Shown: in pieces, positions 1 to 7,179 of the stretch
Position numbering within the stretch: the stretch's first letter is position 1
Layout: each line of letters begins with the position of its first letter
NCBI GenBank assembly: GCA_027023165.1
Contig: JALVWX010000066.1
Span: forward strand, 1-13,437
Length of the DNA stretch: 13,437 nucleotides
Direction: 5' to 3'
DNA from: Thermococcus sp.
Lineage (GTDB): Archaea > Methanobacteriota_B > Thermococci > Thermococcales > Thermococcaceae
Translations under genes and position numbers: made by a program
Notes under the pieces: generated by a model
Databases searched by the model: none
The model's input: the letters and a program-made list of their open reading frames with translations, nothing else
Told to the model about the DNA's origin: nothing

Positions 1-55
1 TTTTGTCAACTTTCAATCCTTAATTTGTCATCAAATCTTGAGTCTGACCTTATAA

Positions 56-74
56 GGGTAAATCAAATTTACCC
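56..74. repeat. Perfect inverted repeat (8-bp stem, 3-base loop)
   Basis: GGGTAAAT, a CAA spacer, then ATTTACCC form a perfect hairpin about 80 bases past the stop of the AI-2E family gene. It lies where a terminator of the long minus-strand run would be expected. Neither side is followed by a T run, so it is not a canonical intrinsic terminator. It could instead be a processing hairpin, a Rho-independent element of weak type, or an operator for a gene beyond the left edge. The rest of positions 1-155 holds no gene that I can see. Confidence 0.5.
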
Positions 75-155
75 GCAACTTCAAAGGGGGAAATACCAAA
101 TACACCCTACAAGTGGAAAGGTAGAAAAACAACACCCACAAAGGGAAATCAATGC

Positions 156-1241
156 TTATTTCCCCTGTTGGGTATTGATGAATTTTTTCTCATAAAGGTC
201 AACCATAGTTATAAAGAGGGCAAAAACGGTGGGACCTAAGAATATGCCGGTAAACCCAAAGGTAAAAAGACCACCTATTACGGAGAAAAATAACACAATA
301 TAGGGTAGCGATATCTTTTCCTTCATTATCAAGGGACGGATTACGTTATCGATAGAGGAAATTATTAGGAAACCAACCGCTAAACCGACCAAACCTTTAA
401 AGGTATTTACAAAAAATAGTTCGTAAACCGTTAAGGGAAACCAGATATAACCCGTTCCAAAAGGGGGAATAAAAGCCGCCAGGGCTGTTAGAAGAGCCCA
501 AAGGAAGGGATAAGGCAACCCGTAGTAAATATAAAGCCATAGTGCAATAATCGACTGAAATATAGCCGTTCCCGTTGTTCCGTATATCACAGCCTTTATG
601 GAATTGGAAAGGGTTTGAAAGATTTCCTCCTTATCCTTTTCCTCAAGGGGTATAACGGCTTTTATATGTTTTAAAGTTTTTTCCCCTTGGTAGAGTGCAA
701 AGAAAAGGGTTATTAGGTAAATAAAAGTGAAAAAAACTATATTTACCAACCAATAAACCGCCTCTTTTGTGCTGTTAGTAAACCAAGCTGAAAGGTAGTT
801 GTAAAACCTATTTATCAATTCCTTAAGGCGTTCTTCCTTAAGAATGTCGGCAAGAAAGGGATATTTTTCCTGAAATTGATAAAGATAAACGTATAGTTTC
901 CCTTTGAGGTCGTTTATTAAAAGTTCAAGTTGCCCGCTTTGGTAGTATTCGTTTAAATGTTCCACCAACTTTGTAAGTTCCTGTGCGAATACCACGATGG
1001 CAATAGTTAAGGGGACGATAACTATAGAGAACACCACAAAGAGGGTTATAAATGTTGCCACCAAATCGGAGATAAAAAGTTTTTTGAAAAACCTAAAAAT
1101 GGGATAGAAAACTACCGCCGAAATGAGCGCCAAAAATATCGGTTGCCAAAAGGGGAGCAACATATAAAGAACCAGAAAAAAAATGAAAAATATCAACACA
1201 AAAAAGGAAAAAAGGAAAAACTTCCTCTGAAAGTCGTGCAT
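156..1241 (-). CDS. AI-2E family (PerM-like) membrane transporter
   Basis: A polytopic inner-membrane protein of about 361 residues, typical for the AI-2E/PerM family. Members export autoinducer-2 or act as ion antiporters, and the substrate cannot be told from sequence. Two adjoining hydrophobic segments (about residues 8-45 and 55-87) are followed by a soluble, charged stretch (about 88-155) and then by further membrane helices. Family signatures are visible: an IPPFGTGYIWFP segment near 258-269, DNVIRPLIM at about 298-306, and GG-x-FGFTGIFLGP near 323-337. A TTG three codons upstream (1250) would also open the frame, but a GGAG lies only two bases before it and 11 bases before the ATG, so I chose the ATG. 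The gene follows murD by 27 bases and is last in the run. Why it travels with division genes is unclear; co-transcription may be incidental. Confidence 0.85.
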   Translation of the reverse strand: MHDFQRKFFLFSFFVLIFFIFFLVLYMLLPFWQPIFLALISAVVFYPIFRFFKKLFISDLVATFITLFVVFSIVIVPLTIAIVVFAQELTKLVEHLNEYYQSGQLELLINDLKGKLYVYLYQFQEKYPFLADILKEERLKELINRFYNYLSAWFTNSTKEAVYWLVNIVFFTFIYLITLFFALYQGEKTLKHIKAVIPLEEKDKEEIFQTLSNSIKAVIYGTTGTAIFQSIIALWLYIYYGLPYPFLWALLTALAAFIPPFGTGYIWFPLTVYELFFVNTFKGLVGLAVGFLIISSIDNVIRPLIMKEKISLPYIVLFFSVIGGLFTFGFTGIFLGPTVFALFITMVDLYEKKFINTQQGK

Positions 1242-1268
1242 ATTAACCAATTCTCCACAAAAAGGGTA

Positions 1269-2510
1269 TTACTCCATAAGCTCCCTTACAAGGGACATAA
1301 AAACCTCTCCCCTCTCCTCGTAGGATTGAAATTGGTCGAAAGAGGCACTCCCCGGGGAGAGGAGCAAAATATCTCCCTCCTCCAAAAGGGGAATAACCCT
1401 TTTTAAAGCCCCCTCGAGGGTCTCTTCCAAAAGTATCGGAGCGCTACCCCCCAGCTGTCGCTTTAGCTTAAAGCGGTTTTCCCCATAAGCAACGGCGAGC
1501 TTAACCTTCTCACCGAAGAGAGGCGCCAAAGGGGAAAAATCCGCCCCCTTATCCTTTCCGCCGAAGAGCAAAACCACCTTTTTATCGAAAGAATTTAAAG
1601 CCGCACTCAAAGAGTGCGGGGTAGTGGATTTGCTATCGTTATAGACCTCCACACCCCTAAACCGCCCCAAATACTGCAGGCGGTGGGGAAGACCTTCGAA
1701 CGAGTATAAGACCTCCCTAATGGCGGAAATAGAAACACCGAAAATCCTCCCTATGACGGCGGAAACCGAAGCGTTCCACACGTTGTGGATACCCCTTAGT
1801 TTCAATTTGGAGACCTCAAAGAGTTTTTCACTTTTAAATACCACCCACCCGTTGGATAGCCTTATATCGGCGTCCTCCGAGAGGAAAAATAACTTTTTCG
1901 CCTTTGAAGGGGTTTTTCTTATCTCTTCCACCGACCCGTTTAGTAGCAGAAAGTCTTCCCGCCGTTGGTTTCGAAATATTCTGTATTTCCCCTCGAGGTA
2001 GTCCCTTATATCGGTGTGCCAATCGAGGTGGTCTTCGGAAAAGCTTATAAACGCCCCCACATTGGGTCTAAAAGTTTTTAGCGTATATCCTTGAAAGGAG
2101 GAAACCTCCAAAACCGCAATCCCACTTTCGGTTTTTGAAACTATTTCCGAAAAAGGGACTCCTATATTTCCCCCTTCGTAAACCCCCGAAAGGGAATTTT
2201 TAAGGATTAAATAGGTGAGCCTCGTGGTGGTTGTCTTTCCGTCCGTCCCCGTAATGGCGACTATATCTCCCCTCCAAAACCTATAGGCGAGTTCCGTTTC
2301 ACCTATAAGTTCCCTTTTGAGGTCTTTCGATAGTTTAAAAACCCTATGGGTGGGTTTTATCCCCGGAGAAACGACCACCGTATGGACTTTTTTTAAAAGC
2401 TCCTCCCAATTGGGGGTCTTATCGTCCGCAAGAAAGTGGGGAATACCCTTAGATTGGAGCAGACGGGAGGCGGCTAAACCGCTCCTCCCCTTTCCGAAAA
2501 TGAGATACAT
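1269..2510 (-). CDS. murD: UDP-N-acetylmuramoyl-L-alanine--D-glutamate ligase
   Basis: A cytoplasmic Mur ligase that adds D-glutamate to UDP-MurNAc-L-Ala using ATP. All three domains are visible. There is a short Rossmann-like N-terminus (MYLIFGKGRSG). The central ATPase has P-loop GTDGKTTT at 88-95, GGNIGVP at 113-119, EVSSFQ at 135-140, a DHLDWH motif at 160-165, and K175 in KYRIF at the position of the carbamylated lysine. The C-terminal domain has HRLQYLG, NDSKSTTPHS, GGKDKGADF and LLSPGSASFDQF. At 413 residues it is slightly shorter than many homologues. It starts 11 bases after the ftsZ stop with an ATG but no clear Shine-Dalgarno, suggesting translational coupling. Its place after ftsZ is unusual, because murD normally sits upstream with mraY, ftsW and murG. 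Confidence 0.96.
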   Translation of the reverse strand: MYLIFGKGRSGLAASRLLQSKGIPHFLADDKTPNWEELLKKVHTVVVSPGIKPTHRVFKLSKDLKRELIGETELAYRFWRGDIVAITGTDGKTTTTRLTYLILKNSLSGVYEGGNIGVPFSEIVSKTESGIAVLEVSSFQGYTLKTFRPNVGAFISFSEDHLDWHTDIRDYLEGKYRIFRNQRREDFLLLNGSVEEIRKTPSKAKKLFFLSEDADIRLSNGWVVFKSEKLFEVSKLKLRGIHNVWNASVSAVIGRIFGVSISAIREVLYSFEGLPHRLQYLGRFRGVEVYNDSKSTTPHSLSAALNSFDKKVVLLFGGKDKGADFSPLAPLFGEKVKLAVAYGENRFKLKRQLGGSAPILLEETLEGALKRVIPLLEEGDILLLSPGSASFDQFQSYEERGEVFMSLVRELME

Positions 2511-2521
2511 AAAGGGAAAGA

Positions 2522-3613
2522 TTAACGACCCAATCCCCTTTGGCGGAGACGGGTTAAGATTCTTTGAACGCTCTCTTTCGGCGTTTCCATAGGTTGGGAA
2601 GGCGATTCGGTAGGCTTCGGTTCGGGAGAAGGCTCAACCTTAGCCACGGGTTTGGCGGTCGGTTTGTAGGTAGAGGGTTCAAAGCCGGTCGCTATAATGG
2701 TGACCTCGAACTTATCGGGTTCCGGCAATATGGTGGCACCGAATACGACCAGATTGTCGGAGGCGAGCTCCTCTTCAATTTTTTGCATAGCCCTATCGAG
2801 GTCGGCAAGGGTGATATTTTCGTCAGCCCAGAAGGTAACGATAAGCTTCGACGCACCGCTGATGCTTTCGCCTTCGAGTAGAGGGGAGCGGATTGCTTGG
2901 TCTATAGCCTCCTCTATGCGGTTTTCACCCGATGCGCTACCCAACCCTATGAGGGACAAACCGCCACCCCTTAGCACTGTCTGAACGTCGGCAAAGTCTA
3001 TATTGATTAGAGCGGGTTCAACAACAACCTTTGTTATACCCCTTACAGCCTTCGACAGGACTTCATCGACCATTTTGAAGGCTTCGGAAAGCTTTAGGCT
3101 GGTGGTGTCCATTTCCAAAAGGCGTTGGTTGTGAACCACTATGTAGGCGTCGGTGGTTTCCTTTATCCTCTCCAACCCCTTACGGGCTATCTCCATTCTC
3201 TGTTTTCCCTCGAAGCGGAAGGGAAGGGTTACCACTGCCACCGTGAGTTTACCCATATCTTTGGCTACTTGTGCTATTACCGGTGCGGCTCCCGTCCCCG
3301 TTCCGCCACCCAAACCGGCGGCTATAAAGACCATATCGGCGTCTTGGATTATCTCCTTTATCTTTTCGATATCTTCCAAAGCCGCCTGCTCGCCTATTTC
3401 CGGCTTCGAACCCGCTCCGAGACCGCGGGTAATTTTCTCCCCTATCTGTATCTTATTGGGAACGTCGAGGAGGGCGAGGTGTTGGACGTCGGTATTTATC
3501 GCATAAACCTCGACCCCCTCAATTCCGTCCTGCACCATTCGGTTGACGGCGTTGCAACCGGCACCGCCAACCCCTATAACCTTTATTACGGTAGGATTTA
3601 ATAGGTTATCCAT
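2522..3613 (-). CDS. ftsZ: Cell division GTPase FtsZ
   Basis: The tubulin-like GTPase that polymerises into the cytokinetic ring. N-terminal VIGVGGAGCNAVN is at 12-24. The tubulin signature GGGTGTG is at 102-108. The synergy loop NIDFAD, which completes the partner's GTPase site, is at 204-209, so catalysis should be intact. After about residue 312 comes a Pro/Lys/Glu-rich disordered linker, then a basic C-terminus ending RILTRLRQRGLGR. Two oddities are visible. The common ITGG-type turn of the C-terminal domain reads VTFWADENITL (259-269). The usual tail peptide (I-P-x-F-L-R-K type), which binds FtsA, is only loosely matched by ILTRLRQR. The ATG is three bases after the ftsA stop, with GGGGGA seven bases upstream as ribosome-binding site. 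Length (363) is normal. Confidence 0.97.
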   Translation of the reverse strand: MDNLLNPTVIKVIGVGGAGCNAVNRMVQDGIEGVEVYAINTDVQHLALLDVPNKIQIGEKITRGLGAGSKPEIGEQAALEDIEKIKEIIQDADMVFIAAGLGGGTGTGAAPVIAQVAKDMGKLTVAVVTLPFRFEGKQRMEIARKGLERIKETTDAYIVVHNQRLLEMDTTSLKLSEAFKMVDEVLSKAVRGITKVVVEPALINIDFADVQTVLRGGGLSLIGLGSASGENRIEEAIDQAIRSPLLEGESISGASKLIVTFWADENITLADLDRAMQKIEEELASDNLVVFGATILPEPDKFEVTIIATGFEPSTYKPTAKPVAKVEPSPEPKPTESPSQPMETPKESVQRILTRLRQRGLGR

Positions 3614-3616
3614 AGC

Positions 3617-5029
3617 TTAGTCCCCCGAAATAATACTCTTGAAGAAGCCTATTATTTTGCCAAAAAAACCTTTTTTAGGTTTCTCCTCTTCCTCCTCAAT
3701 CGGTAAATTTAAATCGGCTTCCGAATAGTCGGAAGTGTCTTCCCTTTTCTCAAGAGAGAAGGGAAATTGCATTTCGGGGTCTTCCAATAATCCCCTTATG
3801 TAGAGCTCGCGGATTAGTATGGACGCACCCCTTACCGGTGCGAAATCCCCGTTTAGAAACTCCTCTTCTTCTACCTCTTCCTCACCGTAAGAGGTGATTT
3901 TCTTTCTCTTTCCTATACGAATTCGGCAATTTAAATCTTCCTCTATCAATTCCTCAAAAAGCTCTTTGATATTTTTGATGTTGGAACCGCCCCCGACCAG
4001 CACGATTTCGTCGAGTTCCCCGCCTATATCCACATTTTCGGCGGTCAATCGTTTTAAAACATCTACGAGCAATTGCGATATTGTTTCCCGAAGGGCTAAA
4101 GCTATTTCCGTTTTGTGAATGGAGGAAACACCTCCGTCCTCCAATTCTATTTCAACCGTGTCGTCAAAGCCCTCGCTGTTGTAGGAATTCCTGCGGTAAT
4201 AACCCACATCTCGAAGAATTTCGAAAACCTTTTTAACGGGAATTTTGAAACTGAAGGAAAGGGCTTCCGCAATATCTTGTAATCCCCAATCCAAAGCGCC
4301 GCTTAAATAGGGTCTGCCCTCCAAAAAGTAGGAGAAACCTACAGTGGTATGCCCCAAATCTATGATGAGGATATTTTTCTTAAAGTCCTCTTCTCCCAAA
4401 ATATCGAAGGAAGATACATAGGCGGGAAACATAATTTTTCTCACCCTATATTGGAGGGATTCGACGAGGTTTTTAACATTCAAATAAACCTGTTTTTTCA
4501 GCTTTATAACGTGATAGAAACCCTCTATTTTGGAGGCGTGAAGTCCCAGAGGTTCGTAATTCTTCTCTCCATCGAGGAGGAAGTATCGGGGGATTATATG
4601 GATAATTTCATAACCGGCTTCCGCCGCCTGTTGGCGGACTAACTCTTTCAGTTTCTGCAGGTGCTCTTCGGTAATCTGAACCAGTTGTTCCTCCTCTTCC
4701 TCCCCCGCAAAAGGGTTTTCCTCTATTAAATTCAATTCCACATTAATATTTTGCGATTTAATCTTGGGGTGGGTTAGGAGGAGATAGAGTTCCTCAATAT
4801 CGGCATTTTCCGAATCGGCGAGTAATTTTAAGAACTCCCTAATTACCTTCTTGGCTTGGGAAACTTTGATAATGGTTCCCCTTTCTATACCCTTGGAGGG
4901 TTTCTTTAAAGGTGTAGTTGTCAATTGGGGGGTCTCCTCCAACTCGTCAAAAACCGAATCCTCCAAAGGGGAGACAACCCCCTTTAAATACCCGCTACCT
5001 ATATCTACAATACCGACATATTTACTCAT
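3617..5029 (-). CDS. ftsA: Cell division protein FtsA
   Basis: An actin-like ATPase that anchors FtsZ filaments to the membrane. In the 470-residue product, phosphate-1 (GIVDIGSG) is at 6-13, a 1C-type subdomain spans about 75-205, phosphate-2 (IIDLGHTTVG) lies near 222-231, and the adenosine motif LVGGGSNIKN is at 344-353. The last 17 residues, GFFGKIIGFFKSIISGD, form an amphipathic membrane-targeting helix. Acidic runs occur at about 110-114, 383-390 and 445-449, making it longer than the roughly 420 residues usual for FtsA. An upstream GTG (5044) opens the same frame, but its own codons form the GGGGAG ribosome-binding site seven bases before the ATG at 5027-5029, so the ATG is the start. 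The ATG overlaps the end of ftsQ by eight bases, and ftsZ follows after three bases. Confidence 0.96.
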   Translation of the reverse strand: MSKYVGIVDIGSGYLKGVVSPLEDSVFDELEETPQLTTTPLKKPSKGIERGTIIKVSQAKKVIREFLKLLADSENADIEELYLLLTHPKIKSQNINVELNLIEENPFAGEEEEEQLVQITEEHLQKLKELVRQQAAEAGYEIIHIIPRYFLLDGEKNYEPLGLHASKIEGFYHVIKLKKQVYLNVKNLVESLQYRVRKIMFPAYVSSFDILGEEDFKKNILIIDLGHTTVGFSYFLEGRPYLSGALDWGLQDIAEALSFSFKIPVKKVFEILRDVGYYRRNSYNSEGFDDTVEIELEDGGVSSIHKTEIALALRETISQLLVDVLKRLTAENVDIGGELDEIVLVGGGSNIKNIKELFEELIEEDLNCRIRIGKRKKITSYGEEEVEEEEFLNGDFAPVRGASILIRELYIRGLLEDPEMQFPFSLEKREDTSDYSEADLNLPIEEEEEKPKKGFFGKIIGFFKSIISGD

Positions 5030-5780
5030 TTGGACGCTCCCCACTTATTGTGATGTAAACCATGCGTTCACCCAAAATCTCCACTTTTGGAGGGTTTTCG
5101 CCCCCCAAATTCAGGTCATTAAGAATATTTTCCACCTTTGGTAGGTTTTTTTTATTAAAAAAGTCCCTTCTAAGGGTTAGTATAAATCGGTTACCCTTTA
5201 GGGTGATTATAGTTCCGTTCACGACCACCGAATGGAAGCTAAACTTATCCGCGAAATCCTTCAGCAGTCCTATAGGCAACGCTTTATAAGTGTTGCCGTA
5301 ATACCATTTATTGGAATAATCTTTTATTTCCAAAACTTTTTTTGTGTTGAAAAAACCGAAAACAATCCCTTCGGGGGAGAGCAAATATTTACCATTTAAA
5401 GTTGCAACCGCCTTTCTCGTCCAAATTTTAACCTTTAAAGTGCCATTTTTTAGTGAAAAACCTTCTATTTCGAAATTTTTAATATAAAACTTCGAAAGAG
5501 TTTCCAATTTTTGTTGATAAAAGCTTCTATTAAAAAAAATTTTTAGGTATAACAGAGGTATGTTATCTGCAATTTTATCGGAAATAAAACGCTCTAAGGT
5601 TTCTTCTATCCGTTTGTCAGCCTTTACCCCGTTGGAGAGGCTAACCTCCACCCTCTTTATGTGAAAAGGGGCGAAATACCAAAACAAACTTATTGCGTAT
5701 AAAAACAGCGCTACCAGAACGGTTAAGAATGTTATCTTTCTCAATATAGGTATGACTGAGTTCCATTTTAAAGCGGTCAT
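5022..5780 (-). CDS. ftsQ: Cell division protein FtsQ (POTRA domain)
   Basis: A bitopic divisome protein that links early and late division components from the periplasmic side. It has a short cytoplasmic N-terminus (about 1-12), one transmembrane helix (about 13-37), a POTRA-like region starting HIKRVEVSL at about 40, and an FtsQ/DivIB region with KIWTRKAVATLNGKYLLSPEGIVF-type spacing (charged strand, then Ala-Thr-Leu, then a Pro-Glu-Gly turn). At 252 residues it is of normal size. Overall conservation is low, as usual for FtsQ, so the call rests on topology, the beta-domain pattern and the position between ddl and ftsA. The ATG is 21 bases after the ddl stop and has no recognisable Shine-Dalgarno. 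Confidence 0.88.
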   Translation of the reverse strand: MTALKWNSVIPILRKITFLTVLVALFLYAISLFWYFAPFHIKRVEVSLSNGVKADKRIEETLERFISDKIADNIPLLYLKIFFNRSFYQQKLETLSKFYIKNFEIEGFSLKNGTLKVKIWTRKAVATLNGKYLLSPEGIVFGFFNTKKVLEIKDYSNKWYYGNTYKALPIGLLKDFADKFSFHSVVVNGTIITLKGNRFILTLRRDFFNKKNLPKVENILNDLNLGGENPPKVEILGERMVYITISGERPNE

Positions 5781-5801
5781 CGGTTTAAATATTGATGATA
5801 A

Positions 5802-6698
5802 CTAATCACCAATAGTTTTTGCAGAAATAAGTAATTCCACCAAATGGTCGAAGGATATACCGTCTATCTTTGCCATAGTGGGGAGGAGGCTCGTTTCCGT
5901 CATACCCGGTATGGTGTTGACTTCCAATACATAGAAGTCCCCCGTTGCGGTGTCATACCTAAAATCAACCCTGCAGAGGTTTTCGATTTCTAAGGTTTTA
6001 ACCACTTCGAAAGTTAAGGTCTTTATCTCTTCCCCAATCCCGTCGGTTGTGGGAATAAAATCCGCCGCTCCCTTGGTGTATTTGGTTTTAAAGTCGTAAA
6101 TTCCACTTTTGGGTTTTATCTCCAAAGGGGTTAACACCTTGCCCGTAACAAAGCCGCAGGTAAACTCCCGTTCCCCGACAGCCTTTTCAATCAGCACCTT
6201 TTCGGTTTTTGCGAGCAGTTTTTCAACCGCCTTGAGTAGAGCAACCCTATCCTTGACAATTTCTAAACCTATACTCGAGCCGCCTTCGGCGGGTTTCACA
6301 ACGGCGGGAAAGGTATTCCATTCCTCCAATAGTGGGTCTGAAAGACCTCTAACAGCCACACCGGGGGGAACACTTATTCCCCGTTCATTTAAAAGTCTTT
6401 TGGTTAAATCCTTATCCATACAGAGGGCGGAAACCTTTACACCTTCCCCCACATAGGGAATACCCAAAATTTCCAAAAGACCTTGAAAGGTGCCATCTTC
6501 ACCCGGCTTGCCGTGGAGGAGGGGAAAAACCAAATCAGGTTTCAACTTCAGAAGGTCAAGCGCTATATGGCGGGTTAGTTCCAAAAGATGGGTTTCGTAT
6601 CCAAGCCTTTTTAAGGCGGAGGCAACGGCATTTGCCCCCTTTCGGGATATCTCGGCTTCGTCAGACCAGCCACCGCAAACAACCGCTATCCGTTTCAT
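5802..6698 (-). CDS. ddl: D-alanine--D-alanine ligase
   Basis: A cytoplasmic ATP-grasp enzyme joining two D-alanines for the peptidoglycan stem peptide. The N-terminal substrate motif GGWSDEAEIS is at about 9-18, FPLLHGKPGEDG at 58-69, the ATP-binding strand VVKPAEGGSSIG at about 133-144, YDFKTKYT in the omega-loop region (about 201-208), and the metal-binding EVNTIPGMTETS at 259-270. Length is 298 residues, normal for the family. A TTG three codons upstream (6707) also opens the frame, but the ATG gives the usual MKRIAVVCGG beginning. The start is 16 bases after the second prepilin gene stop and no good Shine-Dalgarno precedes it. Association with ftsQAZ is classical; the upstream partners murB and murC are missing here. 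Confidence 0.96.
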   Translation of the reverse strand: MKRIAVVCGGWSDEAEISRKGANAVASALKRLGYETHLLELTRHIALDLLKLKPDLVFPLLHGKPGEDGTFQGLLEILGIPYVGEGVKVSALCMDKDLTKRLLNERGISVPPGVAVRGLSDPLLEEWNTFPAVVKPAEGGSSIGLEIVKDRVALLKAVEKLLAKTEKVLIEKAVGEREFTCGFVTGKVLTPLEIKPKSGIYDFKTKYTKGAADFIPTTDGIGEEIKTLTFEVVKTLEIENLCRVDFRYDTATGDFYVLEVNTIPGMTETSLLPTMAKIDGISFDHLVELLISAKTIGD

Positions 6699-6714
6699 GG
6701 AAAACAAATAAAAC

Positions 6715-7179
6715 TTAAGGAAGGGCTACAGTCGTTGTGAAATTACCCCTGCTTGCCCCGTAAATCCAGCAAAGTTTGAGTTCATAGGTATGGGTGGTTA
6801 GGTTGTTGGCTATAAAGCCGTAATAAAGCTTCTGCCCGTTGGAAGGGTCGCTGTAGCAGACCACACAGGTATTTGGGTCTTCGCATACCGAATTATTGGC
6901 GCAGGAAAGCGAGTTATTGCAAACGGATAGCAGTTCCGCGCAAGGGTCGGTTTTTCCAACACAGTTGTTGATTTTTGAAGGATAACCGCGCAAAGTTTTG
7001 ACGGCATCGACTATATGCAGGTAAATTTTGGTTTTGTTTTCCCTCCCCAAAAGGTAGGCTACGCTGTTAAAAAGCGCTATCCCTATAAGGGCTATAATCG
7101 CCATAGCGACCATAAACTCGAGAAGGGAAAAGCCCTTCCTTTTAATATCTGCAAACACACCTAAGAGTCCCGCTAACAT
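6715..7179 (-). CDS. Type IV prepilin-like protein, cysteine-rich
   Basis: A 154-residue pilin-like protein. A 16-residue leader ends in the prepilin peptidase site KRKG, followed by FSLLE with Glu at mature position +5, and then a hydrophobic helix (about residues 19-44) for membrane insertion and filament packing. The C-terminal domain carries eight cysteines (73, 80, 87, 93, 99, 105, 108, 137), most about six residues apart, suggesting a disulfide-bonded loop. Resemblance is to minor pilins or pseudopilins (PilV/GspI/GspJ-like); the exact subtype is not clear. The ATG has AAGGTG upstream and overlaps the previous gene by 38 bases. A GTG eight codons in (7158) is a weaker alternative. Assembly ATPase, platform protein and prepilin peptidase are not encoded in the window. 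Confidence 0.8.
   Translation of the reverse strand: MLAGLLGVFADIKRKGFSLLEFMVAMAIIALIGIALFNSVAYLLGRENKTKIYLHIVDAVKTLRGYPSKINNCVGKTDPCAELLSVCNNSLSCANNSVCEDPNTCVVCYSDPSNGQKLYYGFIANNLTTHTYELKLCWIYGASRGNFTTTVALP

Noticed and set aside
1..155. Possible CRISPR repeat (TTTCAATCC near the left edge)
   Set aside because: Such a string resembles the end of some thermophile repeats, but no second copy or spacer pattern is present.
2564..2881. Arg/Gly-rich plus-strand frame opposite the ftsZ tail
   Set aside because: The Arg/Gly repeats are the reverse reading of the Pro/Lys/Glu linker of FtsZ.
3125..3601. 158-codon plus-strand open frame opposite ftsZ
   Set aside because: It lies wholly antisense to a clear ftsZ, has no recognisable motif, and is the mirror of ftsZ codon bias.
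5030..5044. GTG start of ftsA five codons before the ATG
   Set aside because: Those bases contain the GGGGAG ribosome-binding site for the ATG and encode residues outside the FtsA fold.
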